64,000 bases of DNA from Apiosordaria backusii (GCA_030549205.1 JAUKTV010000005.1:2108001-2172000); one strand, 5' to 3'. Counted from the first letter of the stretch, positions 50,381 through 63,046 are shown. Numbers and translations are program-made. Notes: generated by a model from the sequence alone, not told the origin.

Positions 50381-51428
50381 GATGGGGAAGCAATCTTGTA
50401 AAGCATATTCGTACATATTATTCTTGCGGGCGGGTTTTGGTTCACATAGGGAGGGTGTCATACCATCAATTGCCACTCGTTGTTAGCGGGGAATTTTTCT
50501 TGGTTTTGTTCATGTTCATACACATATTTGATGCACTTGATGGTGGACACTTCGGGTTTCCTTGTTGTCTTATGGAGTTCAAACGGGACTCGAAAAACGG
50601 ATATTCGGCTGGCATTTGAATGAAGAATTTGGCTTGATTTATTTTTGAGATGCAGCGGAGCGATTTGTATAAAGCTGCAAGAGGAGCGTTGAATGTGCAA
50701 AAGATACAGTTTCTAACACTACTTCAGGGGTTGATGTTGGGGGGTCATGATGCTGTGTGTGAGGAGGTTGGACCTGCGCCAGTTATTATTGTGAGGCACT
50801 AGGCCTAATCAGGTAGGTCAATTGCTAAGGCGGTTGTCATTTGTCAATGGATCACTCAGTCAGGATATTTACGGCATGCTCTTCTAACATCAAATTTTGA
50901 GGGTGGCGGGTTGCTGTTGACGGAATGCGGCGAGGTTGATGGGGGTCTGGACGCTCTTTCTACCAGCTTGAAGCCTACAATAGACAAAAGAAGGCACACA
51001 CGGCACAGCAGAAGCCCTGTGGCGACTGCTGTTCCTACAGATGAGGTCAAGTGTGGAGCTCCTGGTGCACCTGATAAACTGTCCGGGTTCCTCCTGCGTT
51101 TGCCTTGACGTTTGTGGGATTGTTTTTCCCGCATTTTGCTTTTGCAGTGAGAGCCCCTCCTGACAGAAAGTTACCCCTCCATCGAGTCACTTCATCTCCA
51201 CCATCAGCCCCCCGACATCTTCACATTGTCGTCGCCAGAAGTCGGATCCTCGGCTTACAACCTACTTACCGCCAGTCGATTTTTAAACTGTTCAATTCAT
51301 TTCTTTCGTCTGCTAAATATTTTTGGGACAGAAGTCAGTTGGTCAACTTACGTCACCAGCACCCACTTCGTAAACATCACACTTTTTTTTAAACACTCAC
51401 ACAGTTTAAACACCCACCACAAGTCAAG
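50381..51428. other. Intergenic, promoter of BNA6
   Basis: 1.05 kb, 3' UTR of arg-6 then promoter and leader of BNA6. No gene supported. Confidence 0.55.
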
Positions 51429-52418
51429 ATGATGGACCTCCCCATCGACCACGGCTGCCTAGAGCACCTCCTCCCCGCGTCGTGGAAAACCTCCGTCACG
51501 GCCTGGCTAGCAGAGGACACGCCCTCCTTCGACGTCGGCGGCTTCGTCGTCGGCTCCGAGTTACGCACCGCCACCCTCTGGGGGAAGTCCTCCGGCATTT
51601 TGGCCGGTGTCCCCTTTTTCAACGAAGTCTTCACTCAGTGCGGGTGCACAGTCGAGTGGCACGCCCGCGAGGGCTCCCACGTGGAAACCCACGGGGGCAA
51701 AAAAGCACTGGCTACCGTCACCGGCCCCGCGCATGGGCTTTTGGAGGGCGAGCGTGTCGCTCTGAACATTCTTGCGCGGTGCTCGGGGGTGGCTACTATG
51801 AGTAGGCGGTTGCTGGTGAATTTGAGGAGCGCGGGGTATAAGGGGGTGCTGGCGGGGACGAGGAAGACGACGCCGGGGTTTAGGCTGGTGGAAAAGTATG
51901 GGATGCTGGTGGGGGGGCGGATACGCATAGGATGGATTTGAGTACTATGACGATGTTGAAGGATAATCATGTCTGGAGTAGGGGGAGTATCACGCAGGCG
52001 GTGAAGGCGGCCAAGGCCGCGGGGGGTTTTTCGCTGAAGGTGGAGGTGGAGGTGCAGAGTGAGGAGGAGGCGGATGAGGCGATCAAGGCGGGGGCGGATG
52101 TGGTGATGCTGGATAATTTTAGTGGGGAGGGGGTGAGGGTTGTGTCGAGGAGCTTGAAGGAGAAGTGGAAGGGGGAGAGGCAGTTTTTGTTGGAGGTTTC
52201 GGGGGGGTTGACGGAGGATAATGCGGAGAGTTATATTTGCAATGGTGAGTTTGGGTGATCATGGTGGTCTGGGGTTTGTGAGGGAATGGAGTTTGCTAAC
52301 GGAGGTGATAGATATCGATATCCTCTCGACGAGCTCGATTCATCAAGGTGTACGTCACATTGACTTTTCGCTCAAGATCAATGTGGAACAAGGACAGGGC
52401 CCGGAGGTGTCTAGCTGA
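51429..52418 (+). CDS. BNA6: Quinolinate phosphoribosyltransferase (nicotinate-nucleotide pyrophosphorylase), apparent one-base frameshift
   Basis: Converts quinolinate and PRPP to nicotinate mononucleotide in de novo NAD synthesis. Exons 51429-52244 and 52312-52418; about 307 residues once frame is kept. Recognisable blocks are [30 protein letters not shown], then [43 protein letters not shown] and [11 protein letters not shown], in family order. As written, the frame breaks at the G7 run 51911-51917: the first part reads into a stop at 51939, while the rest continues in the next frame. One extra G would give the expected [11 protein letters not shown]. The intron has donor GTGAGT and branch GCTAAC. 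A real null allele is possible but unlikely for a housekeeping gene. Confidence 0.9.
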
Positions 52419-52481
52419 ACGGAAGGTCCATGAGATGTCCCTGTCACACTGTATTCCTGTACATGATCGTTTTTGTCAATC

Positions 52482-52642
52482 AGCGGTTAGACATATTCAT
52501 GGCTAGTCCCAGGCAACCAGAGGCATCTGGTGAGAACAGACATTCTTTTTGGGGGGCTCTATATGCCAGTTAGCGGTTAGACTTATTCATGGATAGTCCC
52601 AGGCCGCAATCAGCGGCATCTGGCGATAACAGACTTCTTTTT
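52482..52642. repeat. Imperfect direct repeat, 70-base units offset by 90 bases
   Basis: Copy one (52482-52550) and copy two (52572-52642) share AGCGGTTAGAC, TTCATGG, TAGTCCCAGGC and GGCATCTGG in the same order with scattered substitutions and a 2-base insertion in the second. Both end in a T-run. Lies just after BNA6. Confidence 0.8.
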
Positions 52643-53121
52643 TTTGAGCTCGATATCCAATTTCCTCCTGCATGGAATATTTTGCTGATCGGTTTCCTGC
52701 ACGCGTTTCTCAATGGGGTGCAGATGCTCCTTGCATATGGTTTGTTTCTGCCTGGCTCCTTGTCATTGACGGCAGCGGTTCTGATTCGGCGTCTTCTGCA
52801 TCTGGTGGCTTCCAGCTTTACTGCAGCTAGATCACTTTAGAAGTCGGAGACTTTGAGAGTCCTCAGTTCATGTATATTTGGTTAGCATTTGCATAATAAT
52901 ACTACCCCTCAACCATGCGGAACCCCTGCAGTCAGAAGAAACTTCGTCCGTCTGGACTGGAGAGCCACGAGGCTGGGCGATAATGCCTGGGGCCTCCGAG
53001 TCAGCCGGCAGTCACCCCTGTTCCCACGTGGCTTTTCGGCTCCCCTTTTTTAAATCTCCCACGCGGTAAGTAAAACCTCCGGGTGGGCAATCTGATGCTT
53101 GGTTGCGGCGCGGGGGATGGG

Positions 53122-53156
53122 TGGATGGATGGATGGATGGATGGATGGATGGATGG
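53122..53156. repeat. (GGAT)n microsatellite
   Basis: About eight to nine GGAT units in non-coding sequence. Confidence 0.9.
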
Positions 53157-56100
53157 CCACGAGGCAGCAGGGAATGGGGAATGGATGGGGAATTATTGAG
53201 CAGCCCCTCCCCCCCCTATGGGAGATGGTGCATATGCGGAGTTTGTTTCGGGTCAGACGGACTTTTCCATGGTGTGGAAAAAGATGTCATATTTGAACGA
53301 GGTAAGTTTGATGATGGGGGATTTAGATTAGGTGTGGACTGGTCTGGCTCGCTGCTTGAGACATGGAGTGAGAGTTGGGTGGTGGACTTTTGGGTAAGGC
53401 TATTTGATAATGAGGTATGCGAAAGTGTTTTGCTGAACTGGGGTTTGTATACAACGGGTCGTGTAGGTGGAACACGAGAGAGATACCTGATGGGGAATTG
53501 TTTGAGGTTCGGTAACTCGGCATTGTTGGGAGCATAGTGGTGTGGATGGGCGTTTGGTCTCCCTCTTGACTCTGCTGAACTCGATTCCGATGCTGTTCGG
53601 CATTGTCTTGCCACGATAATCTCCATATTGAAGGACCCAACCGCCTCATACGAGGTCTTCGAGTTTTCAGTGTGTTTCAAGTCGGCGTAGCGCTCGTCTT
53701 CTTCTAGGCGTCTCTCGATTTCCTTCCTGACGGCTAAAATGGTGGTTGTGTGAGTGTGTAAGGTAGGTACAGTTGGAGCGCGACTGAGAGCCTGAGAATG
53801 AGAGGATATGCTCAGAATAAGGAAGAAATGTCTTGCATTATCATATAGATTTAGTTACTTTCTTAGAGTTTGGTATACCGCAAGGTCTTCTTCCACTTGA
53901 GCTCAACTTGCGTCGAGGACTGATCACGAGTGTCCATCAGGGCTTAAAATCATCGCTGTCAAACGGCCCTCAAAGTATACTTGGAGTCAGAGGTGTTCTT
54001 CTTCAGGGTCAAGTTCCAGTCGGCTCTGAGCCCATAAGAGAATAACCTCGTCCAGATGCTTGTTGGGCTTCATGTAATGCGAAAAGGGGGGAGGAGTATG
54101 ATATGGTTGTAAGGACAATTCTGAGGGAAAAAAGAGACAATGCTGGCTTTCTGCTGCCCTTGTAAATTAGAACTTCCCATCGAAATGCCGTTATTGCGCT
54201 TCTATTCTGAATATACCCAGCTCACATCTGGACCAACGGTGGTGATTACTTTGAGACCAGCAACCTCAAGAACCGCAGCCCCTTGGAGCAGCGTCCCTTC
54301 TCAAACACAGAATCGGGTCCAGCTCCGTCAACCATGAAAAGCCACGAGGCAGCAGGGAAGATAATGATCTCCCCAGGACCCCAGGATTTGCATGGGTTTG
54401 TTTCGAAATCTTACGCACCTCTGTCTATCATATATGATCAACCAGTCTGGATGGGTATTTCTTGCGTTCGCATTAAACTTGGCTGCAGATGCATGGCACA
54501 GCGTCCCCTGTTCAACGGCCGCTCGACTCCACACAATAAGCACGCAAAGAGCAGCAGACCAGTTCCTGTCCTGCCTGTGTCACTTGGCCGTTTTCTGAGG
54601 GAGCTTGTTTCGGGATCTCTTTTCTTCTTTTTCTTCCTGTGGGCAAGCAGACCGGAGCCTTGTCGATCTTTTCTTATTTTTTAGCCCGCCACCGCCTGCC
54701 CCCCTGTCATGATGTCTAAAGACAATGCATGCTGCAGCTAGCAGCGTTCAAGGGCCCCCTGAAACTTCAGTCCTGTATGCGAAAGACAACTGACACACCG
54801 TTTTGGTGCCTCTTGATGCAGGCAAAGGACTGAAACATACCTGTGATTGGATCCTGGAGATACTCTCCTCAGGATTCGAAACATTCTCTTGTTGTCGGTT
54901 GATGTGTACGAAATGTCGACGCAGGTTCACAATGCACCCAAGCATGCCTTCACTGGACCTCTCCAAGTTTCTGGAGTTCATGAACCCATTCACAAGAGTT
55001 TCATGGAAGTTACCAACGCACTGGGAGGGGTCAGCAACACCTTTTTAAAAGTCGAACCCAGGTCTTCGTCAGTGAAGAGGCTGTACGGCGGTATCTTTCC
55101 TCACACGATACAGTATTTTCCCACCTTCCAATTCATGGATGTGGTCCCCCCCTCCCCTGGCAAGTAGATCGAAGGGGTGTCAATTTCCACGTGGCCAGGT
55201 CGCATCGAAGGATCATGTACGTTGTCGGGTTGTCATCATCCTTGCCCTGCTTCTTAGTGTACACACTCACCATCCACCCCTGCTTTCTACATGCCGACAT
55301 ACATACTGACTGCATACGTGCGTCCGAAGTGCGTCTTGTCAGTGTGTGTGTGTTTGGCTGTCATTCACGGACGACAGTGTCTCATGTCTGCAGCTTGTCA
55401 TTTCTAACGGACCCCAATGGCACCTCATTTACTCTCAATCCTGGAATTGAAAGACTGTTGCAAGTTGTGGAGATATGATGACTCTGGGGTGCATAGTGTA
55501 TATTTCGACATCAGCCCTACCCCGCCGCCCGTTCACTGGTCGGGAAGTCCGGCAGTAGCGTGGCCCAGGGGTGCCCTCCCCTCCCCTCACACACACTACA
55601 TACACATCCTGACACCCTGACACCCTCGTGGCTATGGCCAGGGTCAAGATGTCGGACTTGAGGTTTTGTTTCTTCTTTTGAGCGGTGTGATTTGAGATCT
55701 ACATTGCTTGACTCTCAGTGGATGGTATGTACAGCCTTGCCCTCGTGCCGTCATGACGGCTTGCGTTGCTATCCATCCGGCACTTCGTTTCCGCGCTGAG
55801 ATTGAGAAGGCCGGCCGGGCTGGAAGGCAGAGAAGGAAATGATGCATGTACGTTCGTCCGTATGTCGCTTATTCTCAGGACAAAAGAGGGGGATGTTGAT
55901 GCGAGATGTTTAGTTCGGATGTACCTATGACATGCAAGCATGTGAATATGGGAATGAGATATGGGGGGCCTGAGGCTTGATCAATGTATCCCGTTGCTAC
56001 TTGGAGAATATTAAAAGTATAAGTAAGCCTGCCTACCTTCTTGTCTCGTTTCCATGTCCTTCATGGCACACGGGATCTACGATCTGTATGCTACTCATTT

Positions 56101-56181
56101 ACTACTTACTCTATGATACCTTCTCCTAAACGTTATCTCAATACACACTCACATAGATTACACAACTTATCACCAACAACA

Positions 56182-56457
56182 ATGCCAATCAAACCCCCCA
56201 AGTCCAAACCCCCTAAACAACCAAAAGAAGACTCCCAGCCAAACGACTGGACCCTCCTCTACATCCAAACCACCCAGACCTCTTACCAGCAAAGACAAGA
56301 CCACACCGCAGACATCCAGCAGTCAATACAAGACTACGAGTCTGCCGCCCAAAAGAAGATATCCCAAGACCTCGGCCCGTGGGCTAGCGAACCACCACAG
56401 CAGCAGACACTTCCCCTTCGACCAAAACCGTCCCGCCGTTCCCACCCCGAGAACTAG
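56182..56457 (+). CDS. Small hypothetical protein, 91 residues
   Basis: The frame begins at ATG 56182 in a favourable AACAACAATG context and ends at TAG 56457. The product is Lys/Pro-rich at the start and then has a helical, Gln-rich segment (LLYIQTTQTSYQQRQDHTAD) and an Asp/Trp-containing end (DLGPWASEPPQQQ). No signal peptide or membrane segment. The sequence is compositionally coherent and better than its neighbours, so it may be a real small gene. Function unknown; a chance open frame remains possible. Confidence 0.5.
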   Translation: MPIKPPKSKPPKQPKEDSQPNDWTLLYIQTTQTSYQQRQDHTADIQQSIQDYESAAQKKISQDLGPWASEPPQQQTLPLRPKPSRRSHPEN

Positions 56458-59400
56458 ACAACCAACATCAGATTCGGCTGTCGCCTCCCCTCCCCTCCCC
56501 CCCCATCTTCTCTTCCCAAAAACCCCAGGCAGCATTTCCACCACACATTCGAAGTTATTCGAAGTGGAAGAGGAAGAGGCGGCGGAGGCGGAAGCGGACT
56601 AAAGTGTGGAGGAGGCGGTGGCGGGGACGGGATAAACGGGTGCGGGACGAACACACGAATCATGAACCGGTTGGTTGGCGAGTACGCACGCACGGCGAGG
56701 CTTTGGTGCGAGTATGGAGGGTGACTTCAATATTCTGGAAGGGTGACACAAAGCGAGATGACCAGGGACGGAATTAATGAAGGAATGAAACGGTACAAAA
56801 AAAGAAAAAAAGTTGTTTGCTCTCATGGTGATCTTTACTTTTACTATATTTAGTTGTTACATTTGCTGGTTGGTGGTGGTGATGGGTTGGAGGCCTGGGT
56901 CGAGGCCTGTATGTTTCCTAGCGGGCGGTTACAAGAGGATTATAACGAGTCCGTTGTGAACTGTGTGGGTGGTTGGCTGGCTGGCTGGCTGGCTGGGGGA
57001 GTTGGTCGCACGAAAAAAAGCACACGTTTTTGTCCCGGCGGCGTAGGTTGTCTCTTTGGAATTGAGGCGAGTGCGGGAACGTTCGTCTTTGAGTTCATAC
57101 ATAGGCGAGGTAATAATCCTTGTTATTTAACTGTACTATTATTGCATCGTTTTAGATTCCATGATTTCTTGTAATTGGATGGGGTATCATGACTAGACTC
57201 GAGCAATCCTCGTGCATTTTGTTTGTTTGCTTAGCTATTGTCTTACTTTAAATATGAGGTATGATACTGCCCACAAGTGGCACGAGACCTGTCTGATAGG
57301 ACCGGGGAGAGCTCCTACGCTGAAGAAATGCAGGCACTACTTACTGCAGGCTGTTGAAGACTGTAGTACATGCACGCTTCACGCTGCTGAAGCAAGGAGA
57401 TAGGTAGTAGGTCGGACAACGCTGCACGCCGATCTCGCTTGAGGCGTTCGGAGACATAGCAGGCGTTTGTTTGTGCGGAGGAGGCTCCAAACGTGCACAT
57501 TTCCCCATCGCTTCGATGAGAAGGCAGTGTTCGAATGCGGGGGCCGGAAGCGGGAGGACGTAGAGGGTAAGGGGAGAGAAGCAAAGAAGGAATCAGATTC
57601 CAAGCGCCCAAAGTAAAATCTGCAGAATCGGATAAAGAACCGGATGACGGTTACTTGCCTGTGATGAGAGGGCTTTTCCGATACGCGACCACCAACCAGA
57701 GAGAACTGAAAGAAAACGCCAAGTTGTGAGAAGTGACAGGCCAACCACACTGATCTCGTTCGTCCGCCTCTTCTCCACACTGTCTCTCAGGCTTCCCCTT
57801 TTTGTCCTGCCGCTTGAAAGTGCAAGTCGGGCTACATATAAAGAGGCCAGATTGAAGCAGTCTAGATAAAATCTGGACACCGAAGCATGACGGCGCAGGT
57901 GATATCTAGATTCTCATTCTTACGTGTTAGTTCTCTACGAGCCAGTTATGTTGGCTTCTTGGGCGTTGGGCGTTGTTCACGGCGGCCAGCCTCGTGGGTG
58001 TCACCTGCAAAATATCTCGTCTCCATTCGTCGTCGAGCGACCCCGAGTCTAGAATGTTTGAGGCGAGCGCAAATGTCTCAGTTTGATGCATCCTGCGAGC
58101 AGGTTGTCGGCTTCTTGACCCTCATCAAGCTACTCACCGTCTGCAGCACCCCCCGTGTATTCCCTCTGCTGCCCAATCATGATGTCAACGGTTCCTTGCA
58201 TGAAAGTTATCACCCTTACTTTTCCAACTTCGGGCCTTTCCTTGCCTTGTTCATTCATTTTATACACCGCCATTCCGCGATTTTAAAGCATCATTGGACG
58301 GAGTTTTCGCTCTTCGTCAAGTATTTTCAGGTACTTGACTGTACTGTTGGAGTACCTATCGATATTCGACGTCCTTGATGAACCCGGCGAATAGAACCGT
58401 GCCCACACTGCGTTGTGACACACCGGCAGCCTCCCGTCATCGGGGTACATGAGTGGGGGAGATAGAAGCAAAATGATATGGGAAACGTCACACCACAGCG
58501 GCTGATTGCCGCCTCCATCTTTTGGCGTAAACAAGATAAGAGACCGGCCAAAGGCGAAGAAACCCTTCTTTAACCGACGATATTTCTTTTGTTTCCTTCA
58601 GGGGAAGAATCATGGGTGTTGGGTGCCGCCGCCTTGCTTCGTCGTGGGGTACCCAAAGTTCTGACGGTTTCACACAAAATAACGCCCGACAGGTGGGTGA
58701 CGATATGAAAGGCGGTGAACTCCTGAAAAGGAGGTGGTCAGCAGAAGAAGCTCTCCCCTGATTGCTGCGTGTAAGCTGCTAGTAAGCGCGGGTAAGAACC
58801 TTGAGAGACGACACCAGTTTTGTTGGGAATATGCTTGCCTCATTAACTATTGATAAAAATACGTAGTGATGATGGAATGCTTCTCGTGCTGGAAGAAAGT
58901 GAGGCCTACCCTCTGCTGCTCCACGAGCGGAGTATCCAATGCTCAGGCTGTGAACGACTTCATATCGTTTCAAGGAAGTCTGGGTAAGAATAGTAGTGGC
59001 TCACAGCCAAACACCACGTACCGGATGTGTTATCTGGGGCTGTAAGGTACCGAGAGGGCAGAATTAGAGGGCAGAATTAGGGGGCGACAGCCTTCCAGTT
59101 TGGGATGGGTGCCGGGCGCAAGGAGGGATCAACCTTGGCCACAGAGATATCGGGTCAAAGAGGCGGGAAGTCATCAAGGTGGAAGTGTATAGCTGCCCAA
59201 CCCGCCCGGGAAGGCACATAGAGCTCTCCCCCAAAAGTAAACAAACCGGTTGCAGCGGCAATGGCCCCCTGTTTCCAAACCTGCAGCATTCCGCATCGGA
59301 CAAGTTCCGTGCCTAGACGTGCCCGACCCGTAACAAATCAACGGCACTTCGGCTTCCGGTCTTGATGAGAGCCAGTCATCTTTCTTCTGAAGCGAGGTTC

Positions 59401-60028
59401 TTGATACCAGATCGGCTCAGCGTGTATCGTTGAGCAAGTGAGGATAGATACATACCACACCGCTATTCCTGAGTACCGCCAACAGAGAATAACGGTTGAT
59501 GGATTCAGGGACAATCATGACGCGGTCATTTCTTTTTAGAGTCCCGATTGGAAAGTAACACTGAAGGCTGACCTTGAGGAAGAAAAAGGGCTGGGTGGAA
59601 ACGGGTGATTTTCTCGAAATGCTTCTTTTCAATTTCACTTTTTCCCATCGGGTACTCTTCCATTGGCCCGAAGTTTCCAAGCTCGAGAATTGGGGTGTCG
59701 GACTCGGTGTAGTGTGAATATGTGCCTTTCCGTTGCTCGACCGCAATAGTGTAGCAAACAAGGCGGGGATCCTGCTTCGCTGTATGCAAAACTCCGTCTC
59801 CCGCTTCACCTAATCGAATCTCGTGACGTCTGGAGAGGGGTACGGTGACAGAAACTGGGTGAACACGACATCGTGGTATGTCAAGTGTGCGCGGCTTATA
59901 AGACGTAGATGTCTGGCGGCTTGTCTCCCATTCGACTTGGCTGCTTTTCCAAACCCAAACTCCAAGTCAGCGCCAGCATCCAAAACCGAAAGCATCAAAG
60001 CGTCTCACCCATAATACAGCCATCCAGT
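56458..60028. other. Gene-poor interval with one unexplained minus-strand open frame
   Basis: 3.6 kb. A 163-codon plus-strand frame at 57887 follows a TATAAA-like sequence (about 57837) but has no coding character. On the minus strand, 59526 to about 59950 is open for over 140 codons and reads as protein-like (for example GEAGDGVLHTAKQDPRLVCY, GTYSHYTESDTPILELGNFG) but lacks an ATG, so it could be an exon of an unrecognised spliced gene. A TGGC microsatellite lies at 56973-56996. Confidence 0.35.
56973..56996. repeat. (TGGC)n microsatellite
   Basis: About six TGGC units in non-coding sequence. Confidence 0.9.
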
Positions 60029-60674
60029 ATGACATTTGCGGAGAAGGGAGAGCAAGCCGATTCCCCAGCCGCACCAGATGGTGCTCCTTTGTCGTCATAC
60101 CCGACCAGGCTCGACCTTGAGGACGAAGATGACAGCGAGTATGGGCTCTCGACCGGCCAGAGCCTTTTGGGTAGCTACACCGCTGCGTCCTATTCTCAAG
60201 TGCATGATGGAGTGGAATCGGCGGAAAATAGAGCCAACCAATATTATCTCAGCCATGTTGGCGCTAGCTTCATGTCGACGAAGTGGGCGGGAACAGATGC
60301 GGCTGCCAATCAAGCTGTACGAGAAATGATGAAGAAAGCGGTCGATGTTTGCTCAACTCAAGGGCAGCGGCGAGGGGAGGGAAGTAGAGATCTGATCTGG
60401 TTAGTCGCTGACCTCCGAGTCGAAAGATATCGTGCATGCTAACACAAGGGCGTGCGAAGCCGCCACGGAGAAAGCGCTTTCTGGTGCGATCGATGCGCCA
60501 TTAGAGTTGCATCGATTCCTCGTGTGCTTCCCGATGCCGACTCTCGTAAATCTTCTCAACGAAGGAACAGTCATTCCGAGAATACTCGTCGCCCGCGGCA
60601 AGGAGGTAGCGATCCCTATCCTAGCGTGGCCAACAAACGATGCGAGGCGCAGATGGACTCGAAAACTGTGGTGA
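60029..60674 (+). CDS. Hypothetical protein, 198 residues, two exons
   Basis: Exons 60029-60399 and 60449-60674 around a 49-base intron with donor GTTAGT, branch GCTAAC and acceptor AAG; the joined frame rebuilds a TGG codon and gives 198 residues. An acidic disordered N-terminus (LDLEDEDDSEYGLSTG) precedes a helical region with NRANQYYLSHVGASFMSTKW and AVREMMKKAVDVC. Exon 2 encodes a likely alpha/beta fold (LHRFLVCFPMPTLVNLLNEGTVIPRILVARGKE) ending RRRWTRKLW. No known motif, signal peptide or membrane segment. The intron signals and length are strong support that it is a gene; its function is unknown. Confidence 0.65.
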
Positions 60675-62309
60675 ATTCGAGAAACGCTGAAGAGGACCAA
60701 GTCTGAGAGAGTAGGCAGGTCGCGGTTGGCCCATTGCACGGGGTGTCAATGTTTTTTTTGTTTAGCCAGTTCCTTTCTCTCAAATAGTTGCTAAAGGTCA
60801 TTTGCGTCTCGAGCCAGGTCTTATTGAGATACCAAGACTCTGAAATGGTGTGAACTATACTTATTGTATCCCAGAACAGCTAAACGTCCAGAAAATGTCT
60901 CCAATATTATGCACACCAAGACGCAGCGTGATGAGTGACAACATCCAGCCCAATTGAGAGCCACATGATGAAAAAACAACTCCTAATGTCAAGATCTCGT
61001 GGTGCTTGACTTGTGTGATAAGGAACATTTGCTGCATACGGTAGCCTTGAGTGTCACTCCCCCGCACGAACTCCCCTTCCAGGAATGTGGCGCGTATCCT
61101 TCCAATCTCAAATTTGCATGATTAGATGAAATGGGGAAGCACTGACATATTTCCTTTACCAGATCTGCACTGCAACTTTCCTCATCGAAGCAACGTCGCC
61201 ATCATTCTTCACACCCGTCTGATTGCCGGGACGATCGACCAGTGGATGAGGTACGCGAAGGCTGGGATTTCATGTATGCAACCTGATTCTGTGACTATGT
61301 CTCACAGTCTTCCGAATAATGGCAAGCCATTACACTCTTTATTGGGAAATATCGATCGTGGAGATGGTGGGGGGCACTGCATGCCGACCATTTCGTCAAC
61401 AGGCTCTTCAGCACCGGGACAAGACTTGTGAGTGCTGGAGTGGGCAGGAGTATGTTGGCGTTTTATTGGCGGCAGTCCGTCCCGGTCTTGTCAGGAAATG
61501 CCCCCTGGAGGTGCCCTGGTTAATGGATACCAGTATGAATACCAGACCTCGCTCCTGGACAAATCCCATGCCCCCTCCTCTCATTTTGCTTCGAATGTGC
61601 TCGCAGAAAAGATGTGCGTAGTTAGACACACTCTGCCGACCCTTGCGACCAAGTAAACCACGATGGTTCATCTATACCCGAGTCGAGGACAACCTGGGGA
61701 GACGGCCTAAAACCCGGACTGATGGCCAACCAGTCATGATTGGCCTCGCTCGAGATGTGGACGATGGCTCCCCCTCCGGAGATTTCTGCACGCCTAATAG
61801 GGCTTCCCACAACCAGTTCCTCCGTCACCGCCTATTCAAGGTGTTGCCCGACCGGTCAACAACAAGTACATCATAGAACATCTGGTGTTGGACTGGTCCA
61901 CGTGATAGATGGTTCGAGACTTGGTGATCTTGCCAGGGTACTTGGAGCCCTCCCAGAACACGGCTAGGGTACAGGCCGGTGACCGCCATAGGGTGGAAAG
62001 GGCCGTTTAGATGCAGTTGTTGGAAACTATACCACCTGCTTGGGTGAACCCCCTGCCCAACCCCTAGTTTGTCATCACCTCTGTCCCTGCTCCGGCCCAG
62101 AGCCTTACTGGCATGTCCACGTATGTTAACCCCGGCCAGAGTAAAACAATTTTTTGTCGTCTTAGACCAAAGGAGGAGCTCCACGACATCCCGTTGACGA
62201 CCCAAGCGGTTATCGACTCTATAAGGCTGCGAGCTTCAGAAACAAATTCTTGACGGCCCTCGACGTTTTTCTGATATTCGTTTTTTTAGATGACAAAAGT
62301 TGCGAGACG
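60675..62309. other. Intergenic, no gene seen
   Basis: 1.6 kb between two small hypothetical genes. Open frames are short and overlapping; none supported. Confidence 0.5.
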
Positions 62310-63046
62310 ATGGCTGATCTTCCTCCATGCAACTCCATGGCGCAGGGTGACCTTCTTGACGCCGCAGGCAACAATGGAGGTGGTGCAGACTCGCATCACC
62401 CGCACGTGGAAGGCAACATCTTCGACGAACAAACAACCACGCCATCAACCTCGGGCATCCCAACTCCTCTCTCCATTGCTGATTCCGCTGGAAAGACGGG
62501 CCCGCCAGTCTCTGAGGATCCTGAAGACGTCAGTGACAGTTTCGTCGAGCTCGATGGCCAACCACGAGGTCTCTTGATAGCAGGTGCCACGCTTGCTGCT
62601 ACGTCGGCACCAGTATCTTCTCAAGAGCCCGTTCTCGTCGATGATGATGTCTCAAGCTTGGAGATTGCCAGTAATCCAGGCTGGATACACACCGGTCTTG
62701 CAAAAAGCTCATCTTCTGGAGATGAGCTCGTGTCTTCTCGGTAAGATTAGCGACTACCAACCACATTCTCTAGCACAACGAGTACTGACCTTTCTATAGC
62801 AGTGCGCTCTTGTCGTCATCTGACGACGAGCATGGCGGCGACCATGAGTATGGCCACGGGGAGATCTTGATGGCGTTTGTGGAAAATGATCGACACGGTC
62901 TACCTTCTCGGCTTCACGCACCCAACAATGTGAGCAGAAGGGCAGTCATCATGGCCGTTGTTGCTGCTGTGGCAGTCCATGGAACCGTTTCGCCGCCATA
63001 TCCATACCGTACTGAGATCGAGGAAACACTGGAAGAGCTACTTTGA
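62310..63046 (+). CDS. Hypothetical acidic protein with one hydrophobic segment, two exons
   Basis: Exons 62310-62740 and 62800-63046 around a 59-base intron (donor GTAAGA, acceptor CTATAG) encode 225 residues. The N-terminal 150 residues are Ser/Asp/Glu/Pro-rich and disordered (for example EDPEDVSDSFVELDGQPRG). Exon 2 has an SSSDDEHGGDHE acidic cluster, then NNVSRRAVIMAVVAAVAVHGTV, a weak single membrane-like segment near the C-terminus (about residues 190-208). The tail TEIEETLEELL is helical. It may be a small tail-anchored or soluble protein. I do not recognise it. Canonical splice sites and steady coding frame support the gene. Confidence 0.6.

Larger units (their letters stand above)
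52419..56181. other. Gene-poor interval
   Basis: About 3.8 kb. Contains an imperfect 70-base tandem duplication (52482-52642) and a GGAT microsatellite. Open frames here are short, lack domains and overlap on both strands; none is supported as a gene. An 83-codon frame at 52589 lies partly in the duplication and has a hydrophobic stretch, but was not judged credible. Confidence 0.45.

Noticed and set aside
57887..58378. 163-codon plus-strand frame after a TATAAA-like sequence
   Set aside because: Amino-acid composition is not protein-like and there is no domain or splice support.
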